The notes under the pieces are model-generated. The model searched no databases, was not told where the DNA came from, and worked only from the letters and a program-made list of their open reading frames with translations. Below, piece after piece: positions 8,458 to 17,402 of a DNA stretch of 64,000 nucleotides. Within the stretch, counting starts at the first letter, position 1; the number at the start of each line of letters is the position of its first letter. The position numbers and the translations under genes are program-made. This DNA comes from Opitutaceae bacterium EW11 (GTDB lineage Bacteria > Verrucomicrobiota > Verrucomicrobiia > Opitutales > Opitutaceae). Location: contig QAYY01000013.1 in the NCBI GenBank assembly GCA_003054665.1, positions 62,001-126,000 on the forward strand, in the 5' to 3' direction.

Positions 8458-9035
8458 GCTCATGAAGAGAAAATCTGCCGCGCGACGAGAGACGTCCTGT
8501 GGGGTGCATCTTTACGGGTGGAGGCTCGGGGAACACCTCGTCCCAGTGAAAAACGTGATTGTCAGATTAATCTCTGGGCTTTGCCCCTGCTAGGCGTGTC
8601 ACGTCGACATATCCCGACTGAATGCCCACCCAACTGTCCGCTATATCCTCGCGCGTTGGGTTGACTGCCGCAAAACACCTCAGTAATACTGATGTATGGC
8701 CGGAGATTTCTATAGAACGGGGTTGTCATCCTGTGCAACCAATGTTTCTTCGACTCAACAGCAGGCAGGAAGGAAATGCGCAACGTGGCGCTATCAGATT
8801 CGTGTGATTCTGAGGCGCGCATTCTACCGTGTGCGACGCTTGCTGAAGGTGGCTGTAAACTATGCGTCGGGTCACACAGATCTGGGATTTGCATCTGCTC
8901 GCGGTACGTGCAGGTGAGGCGTTCGAAATGGCTCTGTACCGAAATATCAATAACTGAATCGCAGTGCCGTACACGCACAGAACACGATAGCGCGATTGCA
9001 GTCTCCTCATTCCTCAATTATAGATACTCGTCGTC
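8458..9035. other. Gene-poor interval in the island
   Basis: 578 bp with only short frames lacking coding character on both strands. Composition drops noticeably in GC from here to about 24.5 kb. I see no hairpin, repeat or RNA gene that I can support. It probably holds the promoter of the lipoprotein gene at 9,036. Confidence 0.5.
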
Positions 9036-9374
9036 ATGAAAACATACGCTTTTCTATTCACCGTTCTTGCCGTGTTGGTTATGCAGCTCGGCTGTAGTAG
9101 TACAAGCGCACGGAATCCTAAGCCTCGTACGCAGACGGTGTTAACGCCGGACCGAGAAGCGAGGATGAATGCGCTTGTTAAGCGACTTACGGACAAGGGC
9201 TACTCACTGGATCGGGCAAAGCGAATCGCAGCAGAGGAGGTTCCTCTGACGGAGGAACAATCGGCTCCTCAACCGCTGGTCGACGTGTTTACCGGTGCAG
9301 CGGCCAAACGGGAGGCAGAAGATACTGAATTCCGGAGGGACCTAGATAAGTTGCGGAAGCAATCTAGCGACTAG
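9036..9374 (+). CDS. Small lipoprotein, 112 aa
   Basis: Begins MKTYAFLFTVLAVLVMQLGC: a short positively charged start, a hydrophobic core and a lipobox-like LGC with Cys20, so it is probably lipid-anchored. The mature part is charged and helical (TPDREARMNALVKRLTDKGY) and ends DLDKLRKQSSD. The family is unrecognised. It is convergent with the M16 peptidase gene. Confidence 0.65.
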   Translation: MKTYAFLFTVLAVLVMQLGCSSTSARNPKPRTQTVLTPDREARMNALVKRLTDKGYSLDRAKRIAAEEVPLTEEQSAPQPLVDVFTGAAAKREAEDTEFRRDLDKLRKQSSD

Positions 9375-9553
9375 AGCTAGTAGCCATGAAGACTGTATCG
9401 CTCACTTGCGGTCGATCGTTGGTGTGATGGAAACAGCTGGCACGGGGCCTGAGATGCTCTGCGATGGACAGCTTGTGAGTATCGAACCACAGCGGACTCC
9501 GTTCTGACCATCGGAATTAATAGGGCACACCTGGAGGTGGCGCGGCAAGTTCG

Positions 9554-12340
9554 TTACTTCCCCGCGGGGGCCAGCGGTAGAACGGTGACGAAACTACCGT
9601 TGCGTGAACGGAGTCGCAGACGCGAAACCTTGATGACATCATCCTTATTGATGCTAGCTACCTCTGCTGCAGGCATAACTGGTTGGTCCGAACGTCCATC
9701 TTGTCCGGTCGCCAGTACCAATCCCTCTGATGCCCACCACGCGTTGGAACGTTGAAGCGTGGCGTATGTGTTAGCCAATTTCGTCTTTGCTGCCTCGAAC
9801 TCCGTGTCAGTGATCGACTCTCCCAGTGTTTCGGCTAACTGCAGACACTGGGTTGCGACACCCTTTGCTCCAGGTGAGAACGTCACCTCAGCCCAGCTGT
9901 ACAGCGCCCCCGTTGATGATCGATCAAAAGTAACCCCGGTTTCGGGGCTGTACGTTATCGAATTTTCGACCCTCAATCGTTGGAACAGACGGTCACGTAG
10001 TAGTTCCATCGCTATTTGGAGAGCATATCGTTCACGCGCCTCTACTCCTTCCTGCGGCCAGGTTATACGTGCAACGGCAACCTGATCCCGAAGTTGGGTA
10101 TTTACACTACCTCGCGAGGGCTTTCGGGTCAGCTTTATGGGCGAGGTATCTGCCAATCGGTCGCCAGGATTGGGGCTGAGGCCAAATAATTCGTGCGATG
10201 CGATATCTATCGTGGCGTCAGCTTGAATATCGCCCGCAATGCGGAGCTCAACGGGTCCATTCAGCCAATGTGTATTTATCCAGCTGGCGACTTCTTCAAA
10301 CGTGTACGGAACATGACGCGCATCGGGTAGCTCCAATCGTCTGTCTCGGCCAACAAGTCTGAATTCCGATTCTACTTGCGCAATGGCTTTCGTTGACTGC
10401 AGCCAGCTTCTGCGCAAATCGGCATAGCCCAACCGTGCTGCAGCAATCCGGGATGGTGCGAATGCCTGTTTCGTAAACCAGATCTTCGAAATGCGCAAAG
10501 CGAAGGGGAGCTCTGAGACTGGTCCCTCGATAGTGAGTCGGACTTGGCGGTTTAGGTAGTCAGTCAATGCTAGCTCCATTGTTATGCCTCTTTCGGCCAA
10601 CTGCATGTGCAGCGAATCTCGCGGCAATCCTTCGAATTCTGACTCTCTGCAGAGGGTGTAAGCTAGAACGTCTAGTCCGGGACGTTTGGGATCAAGGTCA
10701 TATAGACCGCGGCCGATCAGTAGCACTGCCGCAAATCTTCCCGGTTGCTCCGAATTGTTGCGGATCAGAACCCGGACATTGTTTTCAAATGTGAGATACG
10801 TCACATTGTTTCCGACTGAATGCTTTTCGCGAACCTGTAATCGTTCATCTCCGTGCTCGGACTTGATTCCAGTCTCATCCATTTTTTCCTTCTGTGATTG
10901 CGAGATGGGCTGATGCGGTACGGCTTGGATAGCTGACGCCAAATCGCTCGGCGTAAGCGCGGATCCGGCGGCGGCTTTTGCGATGACTAGTTCGCTATCC
11001 TTTGGAAGGAGCTCGGCCAGTGCTTCTGAAACATTTTGCGCTGTCACCAGTTTGAGTGCATTTCGGCGCGCAGTGATTGTCGCCTCTGGTCGCTGCCAAG
11101 CGCGTCCAGAGGCGAGTACCGCTGCTATATTATCAGCATACTCTGGAGAGTCCCATAGTTGAATCGAGGCCTCGCCACTATCTAGGTCGGCTGATTGGGC
11201 TTGTATGGCCTGTGCAACGTCCGCATGGGCGAAACCCTGCATTCTGCAGTTACCCAAAACGCGAAACATCGACTGTATCGTCGGCTTCCAATCGCTGGGA
11301 GCACAGATAGCTTCAAGGGCGAACACGTTAACTCGCTCGTCGACATCAGGAACTAGCGACGCGTTGGCGCCAAGTGTAGAGCGCGGCAGCTGTTGCCGAA
11401 GTCGGTTGCCTAGCAGGAACGTAAGGACTTTTCGTGCGTAGTCGGTACGGTAGTCTCTGCTGAAACTAGCAGAAGAACTGACATTCAAAATCGCTACGCT
11501 TGTGCGTGATTCCTTGTGGGTTTGGACTATCCTAAAGCTAGTGGCGCGTCGGTCGGGTATCGGGACGGACGCGGGTGGTGAGCTGTTCCTTACGGGGACG
11601 CTCGAAAACACGCGCTCGATCAAATTCCGGGTGCCGATCGGGTCGACGGGCCCTGTGATCGCAATGGCTATCCTTTCCGGCGCATAGCACCGGTCGTAAA
11701 AAGTCTGAACGTTGATAGCTGTTGCCTTTCGAATGTCTTCCGCGCGACCGGCGGGATTTCGGTTTGCGACAGCAGTGCCCTCGTAGATTTGCTTGCGAAC
11801 CTCGAGCGTCGTCATCGCGGCCTCTGTGTGTTTCTCTGCTAGTTCGTTAAGCACTATCTGCTTTTCCTTCTCAACGAGTGAATCAGAAAACCGAACCTCG
11901 ATGGCCATGTAGCGCAACGCCTGCAGTACTTCGGCAAGAGCCTCTCTATCAGTGGACGGGATATCGAACTTGTAGAGCGTGTAGGTATAGGAGGTGTGCG
12001 CATTTGCATGCGCACTTATCTCCACTCCTCGCGAGCTCAACCGCCTGACGAACGGCTGTTGGGCAGCTGACGAAAGAACAGCGTGCTCTAGCAGATGAGC
12101 GTAACCCTTTTCGGTGTCCCCTTCGTCAAGCGACCCGGCTTGCAGAATCAGCCGGACGCTAATCGTATTTGTTGGTGACGCAATTTCGAACAGGCCGAAG
12201 CGGATTCCGTTACCGAGTACCAACGGGATCTCGGGTCTTTTCTCCGGCGCGTCGGCCGGAGGGACCTGAATTTCCGATCCAGCCGACGCCACCATCGCGG
12301 CGCAGAGGAAGACCGCGTAAACCGCAGAGGTGAGCTTCAT
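9554..12340 (-). CDS. M16-family zinc peptidase (insulinase/PqqL-like), secreted
   Basis: The start is taken at the ATG complementary to 12,338-12,340, which opens a signal peptide (MKLTSAVYAVFLCAAMVASA); 928 aa. The inverted zinc motif HxxEH is present as HLLEH (His82, Glu85, His86), with Glu166 in VLNELAEKH as the expected third ligand about 76-80 residues later. The length fits a single-chain M16 protein with an active N-terminal half and an inactive C-terminal half, as in pitrilysin or PqqL. These enzymes degrade or process short unfolded peptides inside a closed chamber, here in the periplasm. It is divergent from the lipoprotein gene at 12,677, and its place beside an ABC-export operon suggests peptide processing, though that is inference. 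Confidence 0.85.
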   Translation of the reverse strand: MKLTSAVYAVFLCAAMVASAGSEIQVPPADAPEKRPEIPLVLGNGIRFGLFEIASPTNTISVRLILQAGSLDEGDTEKGYAHLLEHAVLSSAAQQPFVRRLSSRGVEISAHANAHTSYTYTLYKFDIPSTDREALAEVLQALRYMAIEVRFSDSLVEKEKQIVLNELAEKHTEAAMTTLEVRKQIYEGTAVANRNPAGRAEDIRKATAINVQTFYDRCYAPERIAIAITGPVDPIGTRNLIERVFSSVPVRNSSPPASVPIPDRRATSFRIVQTHKESRTSVAILNVSSSASFSRDYRTDYARKVLTFLLGNRLRQQLPRSTLGANASLVPDVDERVNVFALEAICAPSDWKPTIQSMFRVLGNCRMQGFAHADVAQAIQAQSADLDSGEASIQLWDSPEYADNIAAVLASGRAWQRPEATITARRNALKLVTAQNVSEALAELLPKDSELVIAKAAAGSALTPSDLASAIQAVPHQPISQSQKEKMDETGIKSEHGDERLQVREKHSVGNNVTYLTFENNVRVLIRNNSEQPGRFAAVLLIGRGLYDLDPKRPGLDVLAYTLCRESEFEGLPRDSLHMQLAERGITMELALTDYLNRQVRLTIEGPVSELPFALRISKIWFTKQAFAPSRIAAARLGYADLRRSWLQSTKAIAQVESEFRLVGRDRRLELPDARHVPYTFEEVASWINTHWLNGPVELRIAGDIQADATIDIASHELFGLSPNPGDRLADTSPIKLTRKPSRGSVNTQLRDQVAVARITWPQEGVEARERYALQIAMELLRDRLFQRLRVENSITYSPETGVTFDRSSTGALYSWAEVTFSPGAKGVATQCLQLAETLGESITDTEFEAAKTKLANTYATLQRSNAWWASEGLVLATGQDGRSDQPVMPAAEVASINKDDVIKVSRLRLRSRNGSFVTVLPLAPAGK

Positions 12341-12676
12341 CCTCGAATATGGATATCGGAGCGCAATGGGAGTCAAAACAAAGTGGGTAGCGTGGCGCAG
12401 CGAATGGAATCTGCTTGGTTGCTGTTGACGAAAATCGCCTCTTTTGTGCGGATCTGCCGCGAATTTGCAGCACTCCAGCTCCGATGCGAAACGCGTGTGA
12501 GGCATACTGTCTATAAATGGCACATCTATTGTATGCTATAGCCGGAAGCCTGCGCCCCAGTCGGGGTTCTCCTCTCGTTGCGGGCGTTGATTATCCAACA
12601 ACTGGGTTGACAACGTCGGTTGCGGAACGGACCATCGTTGTAACGGCGGGGGCACGGGGTTCCTGCCATACTCCAA
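12341..12676. other. Divergent intergenic region
   Basis: 336 bp between the start of the M16 peptidase gene (minus) and the lipoprotein gene (plus). It must hold promoters for both directions. Short overlapping frames are present but none has coding character, and I see no repeat or hairpin to report. Confidence 0.45.
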
Positions 12677-13141
12677 ATGACTATCAAATCGAAAGTCTTG
12701 CAGGTTATTGCGCTGTTGGGGGTATCCTCAACTTGCTTGCTTATTACCGGATGCGACGACGAATACAACTCAAACGGCCCCTCGGTTACGGTGAGTCGTG
12801 ACTCCGAAGGAAATCCCACTGGCGTTGATGTTGCTGCCTCTGTCGACAATACTGATACCGGCACGAAAGCTACTCTTAAGACTCATGTGGCGGTAAACTC
12901 CCAGACTGGGGATGCAAACGCCACTACCACAGCTACCATTGAAAACCCCGTGCGCGTGACGGACAATTTGACCCTTACTCCGACAGCGACTTATAACCCG
13001 GGGACAAACGAGTTGGAACTCGGTGCTGGACTTGGCTATCGAAATGACGATGGCACCGTCTCTGTAGACTTTCTTGATTTCAAACATAACGTTAATACCG
13101 GCGCTAACACGGTTGGCGCAAAAGCGTCGTTCAAGTTCTAG
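12677..13141 (+). CDS. Beta-rich lipoprotein, 154 aa
   Basis: ATG at 12,677. Signal peptide with lipobox LITGC (about residue 26), so a predicted lipoprotein. The mature chain is rich in Thr, Asn, Val and Gly, with alternating hydrophobic residues (KATLKTHVAVNSQTGDANAT, TATIENPVRVTDNLTLTPTA) and a C-terminal aromatic (ASFKF), like strands of an outer-membrane beta-sheet. The family is unrecognised. A perfect hairpin follows at 13,172-13,200, so it may be transcribed apart from the nine-gene operon beginning at 13,256. Confidence 0.65.
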   Translation: MTIKSKVLQVIALLGVSSTCLLITGCDDEYNSNGPSVTVSRDSEGNPTGVDVAASVDNTDTGTKATLKTHVAVNSQTGDANATTTATIENPVRVTDNLTLTPTATYNPGTNELELGAGLGYRNDDGTVSVDFLDFKHNVNTGANTVGAKASFKF

Positions 13142-13171
13142 GAAGTCCAGATCTTAGTCACGATATACTGG

Positions 13172-13200
13172 TACTGCGCCCGTTTGTAGCGGGCGCAGTA
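13172..13200 (+). terminator. Perfect 11-bp hairpin upstream of the island operon
   Basis: Stem TACTGCGCCCG / CGGGCGCAGTA at 13,172-13,182 and 13,190-13,200 with a 7-nt loop. It lies 31 nt after the lipoprotein stop and 55 nt before the next start. No T-run follows, so it could be a weak terminator, an mRNA-processing or stability element between two differently expressed parts, or a protein-binding palindrome. Confidence 0.5.
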
Positions 13201-13255
13201 TGCCGCAGACTAGTTGATGCGGCGACTAGTTGGGGTCTGACCAAGCCGCATCTAT

Positions 13256-14326
13256 ATGTTGCACCGATTCGCGTCGGCTATTCTATTGCTTTTTGCATTC
13301 GTGCACCCTGCGGTCGCCAAAGCTGACGGGGTTGATCTGGAGGTCATTGAAGATGCTGCCTTCGCTCGACCGACGCTTCGTTCACTAGTCCTAGAAAGGC
13401 TGCCTCCCTTTAGGGAACGCATGATTCAGTTGGCGAAGAAGCGGGATATACAGTCGGTGTTGGGAAACGCGGAAGTCCAGAAGCAGATCTGCGGCGATAT
13501 CCGTCGGTTGGTAGGGGCCGGAATTCCCGTTGGGACTATCGCAGCCGCGTATGAAACTGCAGTTAAAAGCATCGATACGCGAGCTATGCAGGCCTGTAAT
13601 ATTTCGCGGGTCCAGCTATATAGCGGCCTGGAACTAAAGGAAAAATTGCGCAATGGTGCAATCGTTCCATATTTCTCGTACGACCGACAGAATGACATGT
13701 GTTCGTGGGATTGGAATGTCGAATCTGCCCGGTTGAGAAATGATACACCGGATGTGCCTTTTGTGGTCATTGTTACAAATAGAGCACAGAGTGATGAGGA
13801 GATTCTTGGCCACGTGTTTGAGGTTTATGAGGACATGCTTACTAGTACGATTAATGACCACTATGGTGTATACGGCTATCGCGTGATCAAGTCCGTGGCT
13901 AGCTATTCCCTCTACCGGCAGGCACCGAACCTCCCAGTCTGGCTCCGCGAGGGCATCGTTGGAGCCGTCAGTATTCATGTGCTCTCGGGAATGATCGGAA
14001 CCAAGAAAGCGCTGGATGCGTTCGGTAAGGTTCATGTAGAAGGTGAGCGGTTGAGTTCTCCCAACTTGCAGGAACTTTATCTTTGGGAGCCGCGATCCGC
14101 GAGCCCTTCCACGAACGCTGCATACGTACGAGCATCCACCCAACGAGTGTTGAGCATCGCGAATGTGGCTGGATACCGATGGATACCCTTTTGTGTTGCG
14201 GCATTGTCGAAGGCAGAGAAGGTTATGCCGGCTGATGTAGACGCAGCCATGTCCGAGGCTACCGGTGGAAAATATCGCTTTTCGGACGATAGAACACCCG
14301 TTAAGGTGGGTGGAACCTCAAGGTAG
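13256..14326 (+). CDS. Secreted protein of unknown function, first gene of island operon
   Basis: 356 aa, ATG start at 13,256. Residues 1-22 form a signal peptide (MLHRFASAILLLFAFVHPAVAKA). The mature protein is unrecognised. It has an N-terminal helical part, four Cys (QKQICGDI, MQACN, DMCSWDW, WIPFCVA) and a segment LPVWLREGIVGAVSIHV near residues 225-241. That segment recalls the WLxEG helix found after HExxH in some M1/MA-clan peptidase-like proteins, although no HExxH is present. It lies 12 nt upstream of the next gene, so it probably heads the operon. Confidence 0.6.
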   Translation: MLHRFASAILLLFAFVHPAVAKADGVDLEVIEDAAFARPTLRSLVLERLPPFRERMIQLAKKRDIQSVLGNAEVQKQICGDIRRLVGAGIPVGTIAAAYETAVKSIDTRAMQACNISRVQLYSGLELKEKLRNGAIVPYFSYDRQNDMCSWDWNVESARLRNDTPDVPFVVIVTNRAQSDEEILGHVFEVYEDMLTSTINDHYGVYGYRVIKSVASYSLYRQAPNLPVWLREGIVGAVSIHVLSGMIGTKKALDAFGKVHVEGERLSSPNLQELYLWEPRSASPSTNAAYVRASTQRVLSIANVAGYRWIPFCVAALSKAEKVMPADVDAAMSEATGGKYRFSDDRTPVKVGGTSR

Positions 14327-14338
14327 AACCTTCACCTC

Positions 14339-16714
14339 GTGCGTCGGCATAAGTACGTTCTACTCGGGGTTGTTTTGGCCGTTGCGTGTGTCTTGCTGGC
14401 GAGCTGGTTCTTCTTTCCAGCCATCCCCATTGTAGAATATAGCCATGGCGGCTTGACGCTTGAATCTTGGTTAGTCGCTGGGCCATTCACCCCTCGGGAG
14501 GGGGAAGATCCCTGGGCGACCGAATATTTAACGCTTCCTTCGGCAGGTGGATCACACCTGATGGCCGACGGGAATGGCCTACCAAATCCTTTGCGCCTTC
14601 GCGAGCGTGTCCGACTATTGAAAGCGCAAGTAGTGGATCTACAAAACGCTTACAGGCTTCCATATGATCCGGATTTGTTGCCTGCGGTTGCATACTCGGC
14701 GTGCCGGATCAAATGTGAATCCTCCGGTCTTGCTGTTTTGATGCTTGGGGCTACTGACTCCGTGCGTGTCTTTCTTAATGGCGTCTGTGTGTACGAGAAA
14801 CAAGCGCGTCGAGGGCTTGCGTTATATAACGATACGATCCCGATCTCGCTCACTAAAGGAATAAACGTTCTGGTGCTAAAAGTAGTCAGACTGCGTGGTG
14901 CGTGGGGGTTCACGGCGCGTCTTGAGCAATCGCCCGCGGATGCATGCGCCACTTCGTTAGCGAGTGAAGGATTGCTGAGAAACAGGCTACTTGCGAAAAA
15001 CATCTTTTTAGTTGGCGAGCCACTGGGCACGCTGGAGCGAATCTCACCGGTTCTTGGGATGAGCGCATTCACGGTCCTGAATGCCTCGGGGCAACGCGTG
15101 TGCTCTGCTAGCCCGCGATCGGTGCAGGGGGGGGGCGCACTCGAGCCACAGTTACGACTCAGCGCAGGCGTGTACATAATTGAGCTTTGCTTGAACAATC
15201 AGCGATATCGCGAGACGTTCTGTATCGGTTCCTTCGAGGAAAACGCTGCTCGCTTGCTTGAACGGACGGCTTCTCTACGTATCACTGAAAACCCTGACGT
15301 TCTAGCGATTTCTCGGCGGTTGGCTGCGCTGTCTATTCCTAAAAAGAGTCAGGATCGGAGCTGGGAAGTGAAAGCTGTTCATGCGTTGGAGGAACTGGAT
15401 GCGTTGCTTGAAGCGTCTTCTTCTGCGGGTCGAAGGCAGCTGCCGGCGGGTCTGCATTTCCTCGGGCTTAAGTCGAGGATTGACGAGTCCCTGCAATGCT
15501 ATCGGCTGTACGTTCCAGAGCAACGAGAGGCCCGCAAGCAGATCCCCCTTGTGGTGTTCTTGCCCACGGTCGCTTCAGCAGCTCGACCATTCATCGAGAG
15601 CGCTTTCGTTGCGGCGCATCAAGAAGCGGAGAAGATTTCCGCGTTCGCTGAACGAGATGGCGCAGCGGTTCTTTGGGTTGGTTATCATAGCCAACCATCT
15701 GGCGCGAAGATTGATTTGGTGCACCTCGATGAGGTTCTACAGGACGTGGCAAAGCGCGTAGAGATCGACATCTCCCGAATCGTACTTATAGGGAGTTGTA
15801 GCGGAGGAGCACTGGGTACTCTAGCCATTGCCGAATGGCCGCAGCGTTTTGCTGGGCTCGCGTTTCTCGATCCAGTATTTGTTCTAGAAAAGACGCCTTC
15901 GGACTCCGGACGTGCGTATTTTGCAGACCAAGCGCTGTTCACCGAGTGGCTGTCTGATACGGATTCGAGCCGATTCGTGCAGTTGCTACGGGATACTCCG
16001 ATATTGATGATTTACGACGGTGCGCAGCCTGGGCATGGTAGTCTCAAGATCGCGGAAGGGTTTACCCGGCTAGCGCGTCAGGCCGGTGCTAGAGTCGAAT
16101 TCCTCAATTTGCCACAGCCGTTGGCGCAGCATATGGATGCGTGGCGCCGGACTGTGGATTGGTCTGTTCGGCAGCGGCGAACCACAGTAATCGAAGCGCC
16201 AAAGAAATCGTCTGACGAAAGAGAATGTGTGATGGATGCACTAAGTAGTCCCTTCCTCTTAGTCGAAGGCACATCTGGGACGGACATTGACAGGGCGGCC
16301 ACTCAATCCGTCGTTCGATCCTTCGAGTCTGCTTGGCGAGAACTCACCTTCGGTTCCTGCAGAATACGAAAGGACATCGAGATTACGGAAGAAGAGACAC
16401 GACAATTCAATTTGGTTCTTGTCGGCAACGAGAAAACAAACTGCCTCATCTCGCGGTATGCTTCCGGATTGTTCAGCGGAAACACAATAACTGTTTCTGG
16501 CAGAAAATGGTCGAGTCCGCAGCTTACAGTACAAGTCTGTATCGAAAATCCGTTTGTTTCTCAGCGGCGGATCGTGGTATTAGGCGCCATAGATATGGTG
16601 AATTATAACGCACCCATACACTCGCTCCTGGTGGATGGGTGGTTCACTTCTGCGGTTTGGACGGGAGACCCAGGTCAGGCGGAGCTTGTGGAAGTGACTG
16701 CCCCGGAAATATGA
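14339..16714 (+). CDS. Membrane-anchored alpha/beta hydrolase with Cys nucleophile
   Basis: 791 aa from a GTG at 14,339, 12 nt after the upstream stop. Residues 7-28 are a signal anchor. Residues 100-200 resemble a galactose-binding-like beta-sandwich (VRVFLNGVCVYEK, LTKGINVLVLKVVRLRGAWG). Residues 395-620 are an esterase/prolyl-oligopeptidase-type alpha/beta hydrolase: the nucleophile elbow IGSCSGG places Cys487 where Ser is usual, with Asp560 (MIYDGAQPGH) and His598 (LAQHMDAW) as likely partners. Cys nucleophiles are known in dienelactone-hydrolase relatives. The last 150 residues are an unassigned domain. The active site should face the periplasm. It overlaps the ATPase gene by 4 nt. The substrate is unknown. 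Confidence 0.7.
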   Translation: MRRHKYVLLGVVLAVACVLLASWFFFPAIPIVEYSHGGLTLESWLVAGPFTPREGEDPWATEYLTLPSAGGSHLMADGNGLPNPLRLRERVRLLKAQVVDLQNAYRLPYDPDLLPAVAYSACRIKCESSGLAVLMLGATDSVRVFLNGVCVYEKQARRGLALYNDTIPISLTKGINVLVLKVVRLRGAWGFTARLEQSPADACATSLASEGLLRNRLLAKNIFLVGEPLGTLERISPVLGMSAFTVLNASGQRVCSASPRSVQGGGALEPQLRLSAGVYIIELCLNNQRYRETFCIGSFEENAARLLERTASLRITENPDVLAISRRLAALSIPKKSQDRSWEVKAVHALEELDALLEASSSAGRRQLPAGLHFLGLKSRIDESLQCYRLYVPEQREARKQIPLVVFLPTVASAARPFIESAFVAAHQEAEKISAFAERDGAAVLWVGYHSQPSGAKIDLVHLDEVLQDVAKRVEIDISRIVLIGSCSGGALGTLAIAEWPQRFAGLAFLDPVFVLEKTPSDSGRAYFADQALFTEWLSDTDSSRFVQLLRDTPILMIYDGAQPGHGSLKIAEGFTRLARQAGARVEFLNLPQPLAQHMDAWRRTVDWSVRQRRTTVIEAPKKSSDERECVMDALSSPFLLVEGTSGTDIDRAATQSVVRSFESAWRELTFGSCRIRKDIEITEEETRQFNLVLVGNEKTNCLISRYASGLFSGNTITVSGRKWSSPQLTVQVCIENPFVSQRRIVVLGAIDMVNYNAPIHSLLVDGWFTSAVWTGDPGQAELVEVTAPEI

Positions 16715-17400
16715 TCACTCCCCCTGTTCTTGTACTACGCGACGTACGAAAGAGCTTTTTGATCGGTTCTGATACCGTCTCGATTCTTCGTGGCGTAAAT
16801 GTCGTCATTCCGCCTGGTGATTCCGTTGCCGTGCTCGGCCCCAGCGGCAGCGGCAAGACCACTTTGCTTAACATCGCGGTTGGGATTGAAGATGCAACGG
16901 CCGGCGAGGTTGAGTTGCAGGGGAGACCAATTCATCGGCTGAGACCGAATGAACGCGCTGATATGCGAAGATCGTGCGTCGGATTTGTGTTCCAGGACTT
17001 TCGATTGATAGATGCGCTTTCTGTGTTGGATAATGTAACGGTTCCCTTGCGTCTAGCCGGTCGGCGCGTAGGAAGACTAGATGCGATGGAGCTTCTTGAC
17101 CAGCTGGGTCTTGCAAGTCGGGTGGATCAACCAATTGATCGACTGTCCGGCGGAGAACGTCAGAGAGTCGCCATTGCAAGGGCCCTAATCGGAAAACCTG
17201 CGTTGATCGTCTGTGATGAGCCAACAGGAAATCTCGACCGTGAAACGGCAACGAGGGTGGCTACGGTCCTCTTCAGCTTGGTTCGATCTTCTGGTGCGGC
17301 CTTGATCGTTGCAACTCACGACGAGTCGCTGGCGCTTCAGTGCAATCGAATCCTTCGCTATAACGACGGGCTGTTCAATCAACATTCGGAATCGCGTTAG
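16711..17400 (+). CDS. ABC transporter ATP-binding protein, LolD/MacB type
   Basis: The start is taken at the ATG at 16,711 (MITPPVLVLRDVRKSF), which overlaps the upstream stop as ATGA; 229 aa. Walker A GPSGSGKTT, signature LSGGERQRVAIARAL, Walker B ALIVCDEPTGNLD and the H-loop VATHDE are all intact. Length and motifs fit the LolD/MacB/FtsE group, which drives FtsX-type permeases in lipoprotein release, mechanotransmission or periplasmic export rather than solute import. Its permease is encoded 2 nt downstream. Confidence 0.93.
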   Translation: MITPPVLVLRDVRKSFLIGSDTVSILRGVNVVIPPGDSVAVLGPSGSGKTTLLNIAVGIEDATAGEVELQGRPIHRLRPNERADMRRSCVGFVFQDFRLIDALSVLDNVTVPLRLAGRRVGRLDAMELLDQLGLASRVDQPIDRLSGGERQRVAIARALIGKPALIVCDEPTGNLDRETATRVATVLFSLVRSSGAALIVATHDESLALQCNRILRYNDGLFNQHSESR

Positions 17401-17402
17401 CA

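Noticed and set aside
8562-9017. 151-codon frame on the minus strand in the gene-poor interval
   Set aside because: The protein would be rich in His, Ser and Arg with no domain pattern, and several competing frames overlap it, so it is probably a shadow.
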